The notes: a model not told the origin generated them from the sequence alone. Shown: positions 9,569 through 20,330, numbered from the stretch's first letter. The stretch is DNA of 49,328 nt from Ignavibacteriales bacterium CG_4_9_14_3_um_filter_30_11 (GCA_002790365.1 PFVA01000143.1:1-49328), one strand, 5' to 3'. Translations and numbers: made by a program.

Positions 9569-10854
9569 TACCCTGTTATGAGAGAAAAATTTCCAATACC
9601 GTATTTGTCTATAAAAACAAATTCTTTATTTGTGCTATTATAAATCCAGATTTCGGTTACCTGTCCATAAGTATTAGATGTCCTTTTAATTTCAGATGGT
9701 TTACCATATTTAATATAAATTTTACCTCTATCAGTTTTAGTACCGCTAGTTCTAGATATTGGCATGAAGTGGATTGCAGAATAATCAATTCTATCATAAT
9801 ATTCATTCATAATAGGATTATATTCTGTGTTCGGTGTTGGGTCAAATTTTTTCCAATAATTAAGTAACAATTTTGAATATTGATATGAATCTTTGTCTAA
9901 CATACTGTCAATAACCGATTCTTCCTCTATAAAATTAAGATATTTAATTGCTAATTCAGGATTGCGTAAAGAAAATGGTTTATCAAACCAAATAATCCTT
10001 TTATTAAAAGAAACTGAGTTAGAAAAATCTGATGTTTTTGATATTACGATTTTAATTGAACCTTCAGGTAAGTTATTATCAAAATTTTCTAAAATGAAGA
10101 TTTTATTTTTAACATTATTATCGTTTTTAAATATTAGTATTTTGTCTTGGCAATATTTTAGATCAATGTTATTATCAAAAGAATTATCAACCTTAGATGA
10201 AAAAAGAGTATCACTATTACTAATTATTTTCACAAATATTTCATCAATATTATTATCATTTACAGGCAATAAAATATCAAATTTATTTTCACTAAAAGGA
10301 ATGTCTCCTCCAAAATTAGCAAGTTCATAACCATCACTATTATTGCATTCTGTAAGTTTATATTTTACAATAATTGGAGTTGAGAATATTCCATTACCTG
10401 TCGCATTGATAAGTATCTGTTTTCCTTTAAATTCTCTTTCAGTGTTAAGGTCAGTAAATGTTGGAATGATGTTTTTGATTTTTTTATTGAATGAAATCGG
10501 TAATATCCCTTCAACATAATCATTAGGTGACTTTGTCTTTTCGTAACTATATACTTCAGTAGATTTTTGATCAAATTCTCTTTGTACAATATTTTTATTT
10601 TCATCTAATAATTCTAACGAAACTGAAAATTCTGCTTTATATATATTTTCTTTCTTTTCAAAAAGAAGTCTGTTTAACGGTACTTTATAAATAAAATAAC
10701 TTTGATTGGAATCTTGACCTGAGGTATATAATTCAGAAAAAAATATTTTATCAAATAGAAAAGGCAAATCATTTTTTTGGGGTCTGTTATTTCTATTAAT
10801 TTGAGATAAAATTAAAGAAGGAAAAAACAGAATAATTATTAGAATCTTTTTCAT
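9568..10854 (-). CDS. GWxTD-domain-containing secreted protein
   Basis: Signal peptide-like N-terminus (MKKILIIILFFPSLILSQ); C-terminal SGTKTDRGKIYIKYGKPSEIKR...EIWIYNSTNKEFVFIDKYGIGNFSL resembles the GWxTD domain. Confidence 0.72.
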   Translation of the reverse strand: MKKILIIILFFPSLILSQINRNNRPQKNDLPFLFDKIFFSELYTSGQDSNQSYFIYKVPLNRLLFEKKENIYKAEFSVSLELLDENKNIVQREFDQKSTEVYSYEKTKSPNDYVEGILPISFNKKIKNIIPTFTDLNTEREFKGKQILINATGNGIFSTPIIVKYKLTECNNSDGYELANFGGDIPFSENKFDILLPVNDNNIDEIFVKIISNSDTLFSSKVDNSFDNNIDLKYCQDKILIFKNDNNVKNKIFILENFDNNLPEGSIKIVISKTSDFSNSVSFNKRIIWFDKPFSLRNPELAIKYLNFIEEESVIDSMLDKDSYQYSKLLLNYWKKFDPTPNTEYNPIMNEYYDRIDYSAIHFMPISRTSGTKTDRGKIYIKYGKPSEIKRTSNTYGQVTEIWIYNSTNKEFVFIDKYGIGNFSLITG

Positions 10855-10973
10855 TATAAATTAGAATTATTGATAAAATATTTTCTTAATATAATCACTT
10901 GTGGTTGGAAATATAAGAATATAATACTAATGAGGTACTACTAAATTTTATACCTTTAGCTAAAAAATTGTGA

Positions 10974-12221
10974 TTATGTATTCATATTCAATAAAAATTC
11001 TTTGTTGTTTTTTGTACCTCTCATTTTATTTAATAAGAAGTCCATTGCTTCAACGGGACTGAATTCACTTAATATTTTTCTCAATATCCAGATCTTAGCC
11101 AAATCATCTTCTTTCATAAGTAATTCTTCCCTTCTGGTTCCGGATTTATTAACATCAATAGCAGGGAAAATTCTTCTATCACTTAAATCACGATTAAGGA
11201 CTAATTCCATATTACCGGTACCCTTGAATTCTTCAAATATAACATCATCCATTCTACTACCGGTATCAATTAATGCAGTAGCAATAATTGTTAAACTTCC
11301 ACCATCTTCGATGTTCCTGGCAGCACCAAAAAATCTTTTTGGTTTATGAAGTGCATTTGAATCAACACCGCCAGAAAGAATTCTACCACTATGTGGGACA
11401 ACAATATTGTGTGCTCTTGCCAATCTTGTAATACTGTCTAAAAGGATTACTACATCTTCTCCGGCTTCAACAAGTCTTTTAGCTTTTTCAATTACCATAT
11501 CAGCAACTTGAACATGTCGTTCAGCAGGTTCATCAAAAGTTGAGCTGATAACTTCGCCTTTAACTAACCTCTGCATATCAGTTACTTCTTCCGGGCGTTC
11601 ATCTATCAATAAGATCAATAATTTTACTTCAGGGTTATTCCTTACAATAGAGTTTGCTATTTTTTGTAGGAGAATTGTTTTTCCACTTTTAGGTGGAGAT
11701 ACTATTAATCCTCTTTGTCCTTTACCAATAGGAGAAAGCAAATCCATAATTCTCATAGAGTATTCACCGGGTGCAGATTCGAGAGTAAGTATTTTAGTAG
11801 GATAAACAGGAAGTAAATTGTCAAAAAGTGTACGACCTCTAATTTTTTCAGGAGATATTCCGTTAACTGCTTCAACTCTAAGTAGTGCAAAGAATCTTTC
11901 TCCATCTTTTGGTGGACGAACTTGACCGCTGACAAAATCACCGGTTCGTAAACTGAATTTTTTAATTTGAGATGGAGAAACATAAATATCATCAGGAGAG
12001 GGTAAATAATTATAATCAGAAGACCGTAAAAAGCCGTAACCATCCGGGAGAACTTCCAGTACACCTTTTGAAAAAGTTGCACCATCTTTTGATGTCTGAG
12101 CTTCTAAAATTTTAAATATCAGATCCTGCTTTCTTAAATCAGCATATTCAGCAATTTTAAGGTCTACAGCAATTGCATTTAATTCAACGATTTTTTTTGA
12201 TTTGAGTTCTGAAATATCCAT
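10974..12221 (-). CDS. rho: Transcription termination factor Rho
   Basis: YGFLRS RNA-binding region; [13 protein letters not shown]-loop; [27 protein letters not shown]. Confidence 0.96.
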   Translation of the reverse strand: MDISELKSKKIVELNAIAVDLKIAEYADLRKQDLIFKILEAQTSKDGATFSKGVLEVLPDGYGFLRSSDYNYLPSPDDIYVSPSQIKKFSLRTGDFVSGQVRPPKDGERFFALLRVEAVNGISPEKIRGRTLFDNLLPVYPTKILTLESAPGEYSMRIMDLLSPIGKGQRGLIVSPPKSGKTILLQKIANSIVRNNPEVKLLILLIDERPEEVTDMQRLVKGEVISSTFDEPAERHVQVADMVIEKAKRLVEAGEDVVILLDSITRLARAHNIVVPHSGRILSGGVDSNALHKPKRFFGAARNIEDGGSLTIIATALIDTGSRMDDVIFEEFKGTGNMELVLNRDLSDRRIFPAIDVNKSGTRREELLMKEDDLAKIWILRKILSEFSPVEAMDFLLNKMRGTKNNKEFLLNMNT

Positions 12222-12386
12222 AAGCTTTTCTCTTCTTTATTTTTATTTGGTTTAAATATTTTTCAAATGATTGGTACTATAAAACAATTTATTAATCTTA
12301 ATCAGGTTTATTTAGTAGAGTCGGAGTTTTTTCTTTAATTAATTAAAAATTATAATAACGATTGGATTTTGTGGACTGTTCGAAAC

Positions 12387-13670
12387 TTACATTTTCTCAA
12401 AAGAAATGTCAAGTTTATTTTTCAATAATTCCTTTTTTACCTGTCCAATCAAATACATACTTCCTAGCACAACTAGACAATCATTCTTACTCCCTTTTAA
12501 CATTTTATGAATAAACCCTATTCTATCATTTACTATTTTTATTTCAAAGTTAAATTCTTTGCAAATATTTTTAAGATCTTTTAAACTTGCAACTCTTTCA
12601 AAATTTATTGTTGTTAAAAATATTTTATCAAATTCTTTTCTTAAACTTTTCAGCATATTCTTAACTGATTTATCTTTTAAGACACTAAAGAGTAAATATT
12701 TGTTGTTATATTTTTTTTTATTTCTTCTAAATTCTTTTAAAAATTTTCTAACCCCATCAGGATTGTGAGCTGAATCAAAGATTACATCAGGTTTTGAATT
12801 AAAATATTCATATCTGCCTGAAAGTGAGGTGTTTTTAATTACATTCATTAAACCATTTTCAAAAAAATCTTTATTAAAATTATTTAAAAGATGATATACA
12901 GTTAAAGATGCTAATGCTGCATTAAGATTCTGATAATTCCCAGCCAATGGAAGATCTCTAATTTCTAATTTATCTTTGCCAAGTGTAAGTGTTACGCTAT
13001 CCTTTTTCTTTGATATATATTTTGATACTTCAATAAGTTCTGATTTCATTTTTTTACATTTAAGCTTCATCACTTGATTTGCACTATTTAGTAATGGAGC
13101 TGTTATTACTTTGGAATTTCTTTTGATAATTCCAGCTTTTTCTTCAGCAATTTGCTTAATTGTTTTCCCTAGTATATGAGTATGTTCTAAACTGATTCCA
13201 GTAATTACAGAGCATAAAGGATTTAGAACATTTGTAGCATCAAGTCTTCCGCCAAGTCCGGTTTCAATAACTGCAAAATCAACTTTTTGATCTCTAAAAA
13301 AACAGAATGCTAAAGCTGTTGTAGCTTCAAAAAAAGTAATTTGATTTTTTATTATATATTCAAAATGTTTTGAAATAAATTCAGAAATATATTGATCATC
13401 AATTTCATTCCCGTTAATCTTAATCCTTTCATTAAATCTTATAAAATGCGGTGATGTGTAAAGTCCAATCTTAAATTTGTGCTCTTGTAAAATACTTGCA
13501 ATAAAAGCAGAGGAGCTTCCCTTTCCGTTTGAACCAGCTATATGAATTGTTTTTAGCTTTAAGTGCGGATTATTTAATAAAAATAAAAAATTTTTAATGT
13601 TATCTATCCCAAGCTTTATGCCAAAATTATGAAGAGAAAATAGTTTTTCTAATGAATCGTTGATATTCAT
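12387..13670 (-). CDS. folC: Folylpolyglutamate/dihydrofolate synthase
   Basis: HIAGSNGKGSSSAFIASIL, YTSPHFIRFNERI, ETGLGGRLDATN, FDSAHNPDGV. Confidence 0.93.
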   Translation of the reverse strand: MNINDSLEKLFSLHNFGIKLGIDNIKNFLFLLNNPHLKLKTIHIAGSNGKGSSSAFIASILQEHKFKIGLYTSPHFIRFNERIKINGNEIDDQYISEFISKHFEYIIKNQITFFEATTALAFCFFRDQKVDFAVIETGLGGRLDATNVLNPLCSVITGISLEHTHILGKTIKQIAEEKAGIIKRNSKVITAPLLNSANQVMKLKCKKMKSELIEVSKYISKKKDSVTLTLGKDKLEIRDLPLAGNYQNLNAALASLTVYHLLNNFNKDFFENGLMNVIKNTSLSGRYEYFNSKPDVIFDSAHNPDGVRKFLKEFRRNKKKYNNKYLLFSVLKDKSVKNMLKSLRKEFDKIFLTTINFERVASLKDLKNICKEFNFEIKIVNDRIGFIHKMLKGSKNDCLVVLGSMYLIGQVKKELLKNKLDISFEKM

Positions 13671-13671
13671 T

Positions 13672-14592
13672 TTAATCTAATTGGTAGGAACCCGTTAAAG
13701 AACTTATTTTTTGAATTTTATTCCCTTTGCAATATTCTGTTAATCCATTAAGTATTTTTATTGCGGCTGTTGGATCAATAAAATTTACTGTCCCTAGTTG
13801 AATTGCAGATGCACCAGCAATCATAAATTCAACAGCATCTTGCCAATTCATAATTCCACCTATTCCAATAATTGGTATTTTAACTTTTTGATGAATTTCA
13901 AAAATTTTTGCTAATGCAATCGGCTTGATTGCTGGACCTGAAAGTCCGCCAATAATATTTTTCAACTTTGGTTTTCTATTTTTGATATTAAATGAAGTAC
14001 CAATTAAAGTATTTATTGCTGACACAGCATCAGCACCTTCTTTTTTTGCTGTTTCTGCAAATTCAGAAATGTTTGCAACATTTGGAGAAAGTTTAATTAT
14101 GATTGGTTTATTTGTACACGATCTAATTTCCTTTGTAATTTTTCCAACCATTTTTTCATTATTGCCAAATTGCAATCCGCCTTCTTTTACATTTGGACAA
14201 GAAACATTTATTTCAAATGCGTGAATTCCATCTTCATAGTTTAATATCTTAACACATTCAACATATTCTTCTAATGTTGATGCTGCTATATTACAAATAA
14301 TAGGAACATCTTGTTTCTTTAAAAAAGGAATTTTTTCAGCAATAAATTTTTCAACACCAACATTAGTAAGTCCAATCGCATTTAGCATACCTGCCGAAGT
14401 TTCAAGAACTCTTTGAGGTTTATTACCTTTTCTTGGTTTCAAGCTAATTGATTTTGTTACGATAGCACCAATTTTTTTTAAGTCAATAAATTCTGATATT
14501 TCACTTCCGTAACCAACCGTGCCTGATGCCAGCATAATTGGATTTCTTAATTTCAGGCTACCAATATTAACACTAAGATCTTCTTTATTCAT
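13672..14592 (-). CDS. pyrD: Dihydroorotate dehydrogenase, class 1B catalytic subunit
   Basis: MLASGTVGYG, EINVSCPN, IIKLSPNV, IGIGGIMNWQDAVEFMIAGASAIQLGT. Confidence 0.95.
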   Translation of the reverse strand: MNKEDLSVNIGSLKLRNPIMLASGTVGYGSEISEFIDLKKIGAIVTKSISLKPRKGNKPQRVLETSAGMLNAIGLTNVGVEKFIAEKIPFLKKQDVPIICNIAASTLEEYVECVKILNYEDGIHAFEINVSCPNVKEGGLQFGNNEKMVGKITKEIRSCTNKPIIIKLSPNVANISEFAETAKKEGADAVSAINTLIGTSFNIKNRKPKLKNIIGGLSGPAIKPIALAKIFEIHQKVKIPIIGIGGIMNWQDAVEFMIAGASAIQLGTVNFIDPTAAIKILNGLTEYCKGNKIQKISSLTGSYQLD

Positions 14593-15350
14593 AATACAAC
14601 ATCCTCAGAATTAAATACCGGACCATCTTTGCAAACAAGTAAATATTTATCCTCATCTTTTGTTGATTGGATAGGACAACCCTGGCATATTCCAAACCCA
14701 CAAGCCATTACACACTCAGTAGATAATTCACATCCTATATTATTTTTCTCTGCAAATTCTTTTACTCCTATTAACATTGGAGTAGGTCCACAAGCAAAAA
14801 TTTTTAATTTTTCATTTTGGATTTTTCCAAAATCTTTTTCTAATAATTGAATTACATTACCTTTGAAACCATAAGATCCATCATCGGTTGAAATAAATAT
14901 ATTTTCAAGACCGTATGTTATTACATCGCTTTTAGTTCTTCCACCGATAAAAGTTGAAATTTCTTTTATGCCTTTTAACTTTTTAGTCAAAAATGGGAAT
15001 GGAGCTACACCTAATCCTCCTCCAATAATAACGGCTCTATCAAAATCATCTTTATATTTAAATCCTTTACCTAATGGACCCATTACATCTAAAAATTCTC
15101 CAGGTTTTTTTAAGGCCATTAATTTTGTCCCGGTGCCCATTGTATTGAACATAACGAAAAAGAAATCTCCCTCAACATCGCATACACTAAATGGCCTCCT
15201 TAACAGAGGAACGAACAATTCACTTATCCTAATATTTAAAAATTCTCCAGGGTTAATAAAATTTGCAATATCTGGAGATTTAACTTTGAATAAATGGATA
15301 TTGTATTCTAGTTCAATAATTTCTTCAATCTGAGCTTGAGTTATGGTCAC
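14589..15350 (-). CDS. pyrK: Dihydroorotate dehydrogenase electron-transfer subunit PyrK
   Basis: RRPFSVCDVEGD FAD motif, GGGLGVAPFPFL, [2Fe-2S] motif CVMACGFGICQGCP...C; overlaps pyrD. Confidence 0.92.
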   Translation of the reverse strand: MTITQAQIEEIIELEYNIHLFKVKSPDIANFINPGEFLNIRISELFVPLLRRPFSVCDVEGDFFFVMFNTMGTGTKLMALKKPGEFLDVMGPLGKGFKYKDDFDRAVIIGGGLGVAPFPFLTKKLKGIKEISTFIGGRTKSDVITYGLENIFISTDDGSYGFKGNVIQLLEKDFGKIQNEKLKIFACGPTPMLIGVKEFAEKNNIGCELSTECVMACGFGICQGCPIQSTKDEDKYLLVCKDGPVFNSEDVVL

Positions 15351-15422
15351 AATTTACCTTAATAATAAAAATATTGTGCTTTATATATTTGGGCTGGAAA
15401 GAAAATATGATTTAATTTTATT

Positions 15423-16070
15423 TTAAGTTAAGTGATTATTTTCTATATCAGTAATTTTATTTAATCTAGCTTGATGTCTACCGCCACCAAAATTTGTATT
15501 CAACCAAGTTTCTAAAATTGATTTTATAGTTTCTTCCCCTAGTGTTTTAGCTCCCAGCACTAAAATATTTGCATTATTATGTTCTCTTGAACTTTTTGCA
15601 CTAAATTCATTGTAGCAAGTAGATGCCCTAATACCTTTTAATTTATTTGCTGTTATTGCAGATGGTATTCCTGTTGCATCGATTATAATTCCGAATTTCA
15701 CACTTCTTTCTTTAACTTTTCTTGCTACTGCAAATGCGAAGTCAGGATAATCGCAAGATTTTTCGTCATATGTACCAACATCAATAATTTCATAACCTTT
15801 ATCAGAAAGTATTTTTGAAAGGATGTTTTTAATCCTGAATCCTGTATGATCACTTCCAATAGCAATACTTCTTACTGTCTGAGATTGTTCAATTTCATTT
15901 ATAGTGAATGGTATATTTTCAGCAGAATTTTTTTTAACTATAGCAATACCTAATAGTTTTATTTGATCCCACGCTAAAGCTGTAACAATATCATCTTCGC
16001 TTATTGGTAAAACATTACCGCCTGCTTTAGCGAATTTTAATACATCTAATTCAGTTATTAGTTTTTTCAT
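15423..16070 (-). CDS. rpiB: RpiB/LacAB-family sugar-phosphate isomerase-like protein with N-terminal extension
   Basis: IAIGSDHTGFRIKNILSKILSDKGYEIIDVGTY...DYPDFA; REHNNANILVLGAKTLG; GGGRHQARLNKI; about 67 extra N-terminal residues. Confidence 0.8.
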   Translation of the reverse strand: MKKLITELDVLKFAKAGGNVLPISEDDIVTALAWDQIKLLGIAIVKKNSAENIPFTINEIEQSQTVRSIAIGSDHTGFRIKNILSKILSDKGYEIIDVGTYDEKSCDYPDFAFAVARKVKERSVKFGIIIDATGIPSAITANKLKGIRASTCYNEFSAKSSREHNNANILVLGAKTLGEETIKSILETWLNTNFGGGRHQARLNKITDIENNHLT

Positions 16071-16124
16071 ATTAGGTTATAAAAAATCAATCTTTAATAT
16101 ATATTAATATGTATTAATTTAATT

Positions 16125-17192
16125 TTATAAATATTCATTTAATTTATTTACCTTCAAGTGTTCTACAATTTTTTTAACATCTTGGCTTCTATCTCTTCTA
16201 CAAATTAATAATGAATCTTTAGTATTTATAACAATTAAATTATCAACTCCAATCATTGCAGTAAATTTTTCCGGTGAGTAAATATAAGAGTCCATAGTCA
16301 TATCTGTAAAAACTTGTCCTGTGGAAGAATTACCGTGCTCATCTTTACTAGATAGCTGATATACTTCTTCCCAACTCCCTACATCACTCCAGGTAAAATT
16401 GCCCTTTGTTAGAAATACTTTTTTAGACTTTTCCATAATGCCATAATCTATAGAAATATTTCTAAGTTTACTGTAAATATTTGCTAATAAGTCATTAAAA
16501 TTTTCAGATGAAAAACTTTCTTTTAATTTAAATAATCCTTGGTGTAGTTCAGGTAAATATTGTTTTATTTCACTTAGGATTGAATCTACTCTCCAAATAA
16601 ACATACCACTGTTCCAAAAGAAATCACCACTTTCTAAAAACCTAACAGCTGTAGCATAATTTGGTTTTTCTGCAAAAGTGTAAACATTATAAATAGCATC
16701 TTCTACTTGTCTTTCATCAATTTGGATATAACCGTACCCTGTTTCTGGTCTTGTTGGTAGAACGCCTATGGTAACTAATCCTTTTGTTTTAAAAGCAAAT
16801 TCTGCTGCTTTTTTTAATGTATTATGAAATTCTTCTTTTTCTTTTATTATGTGATCAGCAGGTAAAACAAAAGTAACTGCATTAGGGTCTAAATTTTCAA
16901 TAAATATTGAGGCAAGTCCAATACAAGCAGCAGTATTTTTACCGAATGGTTCAACTAAAATATTTTTTTCAGGAACATTTTTCAGCTGCTTCATTATTTC
17001 ATCTTTTTGAATTCTATTTGTAATTACAAATATATTTTCATTTTTTACTAATCCATCTAATCTATCAACAGTATTTTGGATCATAGTTTTACTGTTAAAT
17101 ATTTTTAATAGTTGCTTTGGTGTTTTTTCCTTACTCCGGGGCCAAAACCTAGTTCCAACACCTCCTGCCATAATCAGAGCATATAAATTCAT
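16125..17192 (-). CDS. manC: Mannose-1-phosphate guanylyltransferase
   Basis: LIMAGGVGTRFWPRSKEKTPKQLL; FVLPADHII; GYGYIQ; FAEKPN; FFWNSGMFIW. Confidence 0.92.
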   Translation of the reverse strand: MNLYALIMAGGVGTRFWPRSKEKTPKQLLKIFNSKTMIQNTVDRLDGLVKNENIFVITNRIQKDEIMKQLKNVPEKNILVEPFGKNTAACIGLASIFIENLDPNAVTFVLPADHIIKEKEEFHNTLKKAAEFAFKTKGLVTIGVLPTRPETGYGYIQIDERQVEDAIYNVYTFAEKPNYATAVRFLESGDFFWNSGMFIWRVDSILSEIKQYLPELHQGLFKLKESFSSENFNDLLANIYSKLRNISIDYGIMEKSKKVFLTKGNFTWSDVGSWEEVYQLSSKDEHGNSSTGQVFTDMTMDSYIYSPEKFTAMIGVDNLIVINTKDSLLICRRDRSQDVKKIVEHLKVNKLNEYL

Positions 17193-17197
17193 ATAGT

Positions 17198-18055
17198 TTA
17201 TCCTTCTATCTTTATTGATTTAATCTGTAAACCAAATGATTCAGCTTTATTTAAATAACTAGTTATATCTACATCTTTACCTTTAACTACTGCAACTATT
17301 ACAATTAAACAAGCTCTCATTGATTCAACAATTTGTTTTGTTGGGGTCAATTCATTTGCACGAATCAAAAGTAAAGCTTTAGCAACAATATTATGCATAT
17401 TAGAAATAATTTCAAATCCTCTTTCTTCTGCTAAATTTCCGTTGCTCTCCAATATTTCACAATATCTAATAAGTTCTTCAGGGTCAGGAGCAGCAGTTAA
17501 TAATGTTTTTAGAATTTCATCTACATTTTTAATAGGCTGTAAAATTACTTCTTCAAAATTTTGGAATAACATACCTGATTCTATAGGTTCATCTTCCATA
17601 ATAATTTTTTCTTTCAGTATTTCAGTTTCAGATTTACCTGAATAATAATTATTACCATTATTTTCTTGGAAACTATAATTACTAAGACCTATTTTATTCG
17701 ATAAACCATTCTCTCTAATTTTTTTAATAGCTTCACGGAATGTATTAGGATTTAAGGAATCTAATAATCTACTTAGATCACTTATCAAATATTGTGTGTG
17801 TTCTTTAAACTTATCTGAAATTTTTATCAAGTCAATTGAACCTTGAGTAAGATATCTATGAATATCAGCAAGACGAATTGCAAATGTTGAAAATTCTGTG
17901 CTGGTTTTTAGTAATTTTATTTCTTTTTCCAAGTTATCCGCTTTAGAAATAAATTCTCTTAATAAGCTGACTACTTCTATCTTTTGTGTATCAAGTCTTA
18001 GGTTATTAGAAGCAGCAGAAATACTTTGATTTATGTACTGTTTAATAAAATCCAT
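17198..18055 (-). CDS. Conserved hypothetical protein, helical, unknown function
   Basis: 285 aa intact ORF tightly packed between alr and manC on the same strand; no motif recognised. Confidence 0.7.
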   Translation of the reverse strand: MDFIKQYINQSISAASNNLRLDTQKIEVVSLLREFISKADNLEKEIKLLKTSTEFSTFAIRLADIHRYLTQGSIDLIKISDKFKEHTQYLISDLSRLLDSLNPNTFREAIKKIRENGLSNKIGLSNYSFQENNGNNYYSGKSETEILKEKIIMEDEPIESGMLFQNFEEVILQPIKNVDEILKTLLTAAPDPEELIRYCEILESNGNLAEERGFEIISNMHNIVAKALLLIRANELTPTKQIVESMRACLIVIVAVVKGKDVDITSYLNKAESFGLQIKSIKIEG

Positions 18056-19189
18056 TTAACTTTTATATATCCTTGGAATTCTGTTTCCAATACTGCAGGT
18101 AATTTCATATGGGATAGTTTTTAAAGCATTACTCCAATCCCATGCACTAATATAATTATTTTTAACCTTACCCAACATAATAACTTTATCGTCAACTTTT
18201 ATATTGTCTTTTTTTATATCAACCATAAACCTATCCATAGTAATAGTACCTACTTGCTTATATTTTTTCTCTTTAATTATTACTTCAATTTTATTTGAAA
18301 GATTTCTATTTACTCCATCAGCATAACCTAAAGGAATAGAAATTATTTTTGTACTTTTTTTAGCAGTAAATTTTCTACCATAACTAACAGTATCGCCTTT
18401 AATTATTTTTTTAACGGAAGCTACTTTTGAATATAAGCTCATAACCGGAGTTAATACAATGGAATGTTTTGTCTCAAGAGAAGGATAATAACCATAAAGA
18501 AGTATGCCTGGTCTTACCATATCAAAATATGAATCAGGTAAATCAAGAATAGCACCACTATTTGCTGCATGAGCCCAGCCATAGTCTATATTTAATTTTT
18601 TCAACTCATTCAAAATATATTTGAATTTATTTATCTGTAAAAAAGTAAAAGATTTATCTTTTTCATCAGAACAAGCAAAGTGAGTGTAAATTCCATCAAT
18701 ATGGAATATTTTTTTTTGGTTAACTTTAAGAATAAAATCTAAAGCATTTTTCTCACTTATACCAAGCCTGTTCATGCCTGTATCAACTTTAATATGAATT
18801 TTAATTTTTGGTTTCGATATTTTATTAGGATAATATTTTTCCAATCCCCATTCCAAGATCTTTAAATGTTCTAAATTAAAAATAGTTGCGATTAGATTAT
18901 ATTTAAACAATAAATGTACTTGTCTTTTTGAAAAAGGTTCAAAAACTAATATTGGTTTTTTAATTTCTGCTTTCCTTAACTTTTCTCCTTCCTTAGGAAA
19001 TGCAACTGAGAAATAATCAGGTCTTTTATTGCCTATTGATTCCAAATATTTAGCACATTCAACCATACCATGTCCGTAAGCTTCTGCTTTAACAACAGCC
19101 ATTATCTTTTTATCTTTAACTTTATTTCTAATGTTTAAGAAATTTCTTTTCAGATTAGATAGATTAATTATAGCGTAAGAAGGGTGCAT
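18056..19189 (-). CDS. alr: Alanine racemase
   Basis: AVVKAEAYGHGMVECAK PLP-lysine motif; HIKVDTGMNRLG; RPGILLYGYYP; VSYGRKF; GYADGVNR. Confidence 0.95.
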   Translation of the reverse strand: MHPSYAIINLSNLKRNFLNIRNKVKDKKIMAVVKAEAYGHGMVECAKYLESIGNKRPDYFSVAFPKEGEKLRKAEIKKPILVFEPFSKRQVHLLFKYNLIATIFNLEHLKILEWGLEKYYPNKISKPKIKIHIKVDTGMNRLGISEKNALDFILKVNQKKIFHIDGIYTHFACSDEKDKSFTFLQINKFKYILNELKKLNIDYGWAHAANSGAILDLPDSYFDMVRPGILLYGYYPSLETKHSIVLTPVMSLYSKVASVKKIIKGDTVSYGRKFTAKKSTKIISIPLGYADGVNRNLSNKIEVIIKEKKYKQVGTITMDRFMVDIKKDNIKVDDKVIMLGKVKNNYISAWDWSNALKTIPYEITCSIGNRIPRIYKS

Positions 19190-19352
19190 CTATTTTTTTT
19201 AATTGTCTTTCTAAAATATAAATTTATTAGAATAGAGAATCAATTAGAACTAATGTTTGATAATATTTTAAGTTTAATTTATTAAATTTTTTAAAAAAAA
19301 TAAGAGTTGGGAAATTACTTTTTAAACCAAAATTTATTATTAGTTAGATTTC

Positions 19353-19381
19353 TTGACATTACTTAAAGGGAGTGTTAATTT
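19353..19381 (+). promoter_or_regulatory. Putative sigma-70-like promoter of the nuo operon
   Basis: TTGACA (19353-19358), 17-nt spacer, TAATTT (19376-19381), upstream of nuoA in the alr/nuoA divergent region. Confidence 0.5.
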
Positions 19382-19412
19382 TTTATTTGTAAAAAAATAA
19401 ATTTTGTGGTTG

Positions 19413-19832
19413 ATGATAACTGAATTCGGTAAAATCTTCGTATTTATTTTAGTTGCAATATTTTTTGTTACTGTAGCAGTATTTGTAGCAAAATTATTAA
19501 GACCTTCCAGACCTACTTATGAAAAAAAATTAACATATGAATGTGGTGAAGATATTATTGGCTCCCCTTGGGTTCAATTTAATATCAGATTTTATGTTGT
19601 TGCTCTTATCTTTTTAATATTTGATGTTGAAATAGTTTTGTTAATTCCTTGGGCTTATGTCTATAAGATATTTGGAATTACAGGTTTTCTTGTTGGTGCA
19701 ATATTCCTAATATTATTGGGATTAGGAATGGCTTATGAATGGAGGAAAGGAGATTTAGAATGGTCAAGACCTGCAATGCCCAAATTAAATGTTAACAAAA
19801 ACAAAGTTTCAGAAAAAGTTAAAGATAAATAG
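19413..19832 (+). CDS. nuoA: NADH-quinone oxidoreductase subunit A (ORF track start is TTG at 19404; ATG at 19413 preferred)
   Basis: YECGEDIIGSPWVQFNIRFYVVALIFLIFDVEIVLLIPWA. Confidence 0.93.
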   Translation: MITEFGKIFVFILVAIFFVTVAVFVAKLLRPSRPTYEKKLTYECGEDIIGSPWVQFNIRFYVVALIFLIFDVEIVLLIPWAYVYKIFGITGFLVGAIFLILLGLGMAYEWRKGDLEWSRPAMPKLNVNKNKVSEKVKDK

Positions 19833-19838
19833 GAATTT

Positions 19839-20330
19839 ATGGGACTTCTTGATAAACAATTTGCAGATGATAATATAATTATTACAAAAGTTGATGATTT
19901 GCTAAATTGGGCAAGGCTATCATCTTTATGGCAAGTTGGATTTGGACTTGCCTGCTGTGCAATTGAAATGATGGCAACTTCTGCTTCTCATTATGACTTT
20001 GATAGATTTGGTGTAATACCCAGACCCTCACCAAGACAATCAGATGTAATTATTGTCTCCGGTACAGTTACTTTAAAAATGGCTATTAGAATTAAAAGAT
20101 TATACGAACAAATGCCAGATCCAAAGTATGTTATTTCTATGGGAAGCTGCTCAAATTGCGGTGGACCCTATTGGGAACATGGTTACCATGTCCTAAAAGG
20201 GGTAGATAGAATAATCCCTGTTGATGTTTATGTTCCTGGTTGCCCTCCCCGCCCTGAAGCATTGCTTGAAGGATTAATGAAATTACAAGAAAAAATTAGA
20301 AATGAATCTTTAATAAAGAAAACAACATGA
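19839..20330 (+). CDS. nuoB: NADH-quinone oxidoreductase subunit B
   Basis: [37 protein letters not shown]. Confidence 0.96.
   Translation: MGLLDKQFADDNIIITKVDDLLNWARLSSLWQVGFGLACCAIEMMATSASHYDFDRFGVIPRPSPRQSDVIIVSGTVTLKMAIRIKRLYEQMPDPKYVISMGSCSNCGGPYWEHGYHVLKGVDRIIPVDVYVPGCPPRPEALLEGLMKLQEKIRNESLIKKTT

Noticed and set aside
9893-10330. 145-aa plus-strand ORF opposite the GWxTD gene
   Set aside because: Antisense shadow of an intact gene with signal peptide and recognisable domain.
14968-15333. 121-aa plus-strand ORF opposite pyrK
   Set aside because: Antisense shadow of pyrK, no independent support.
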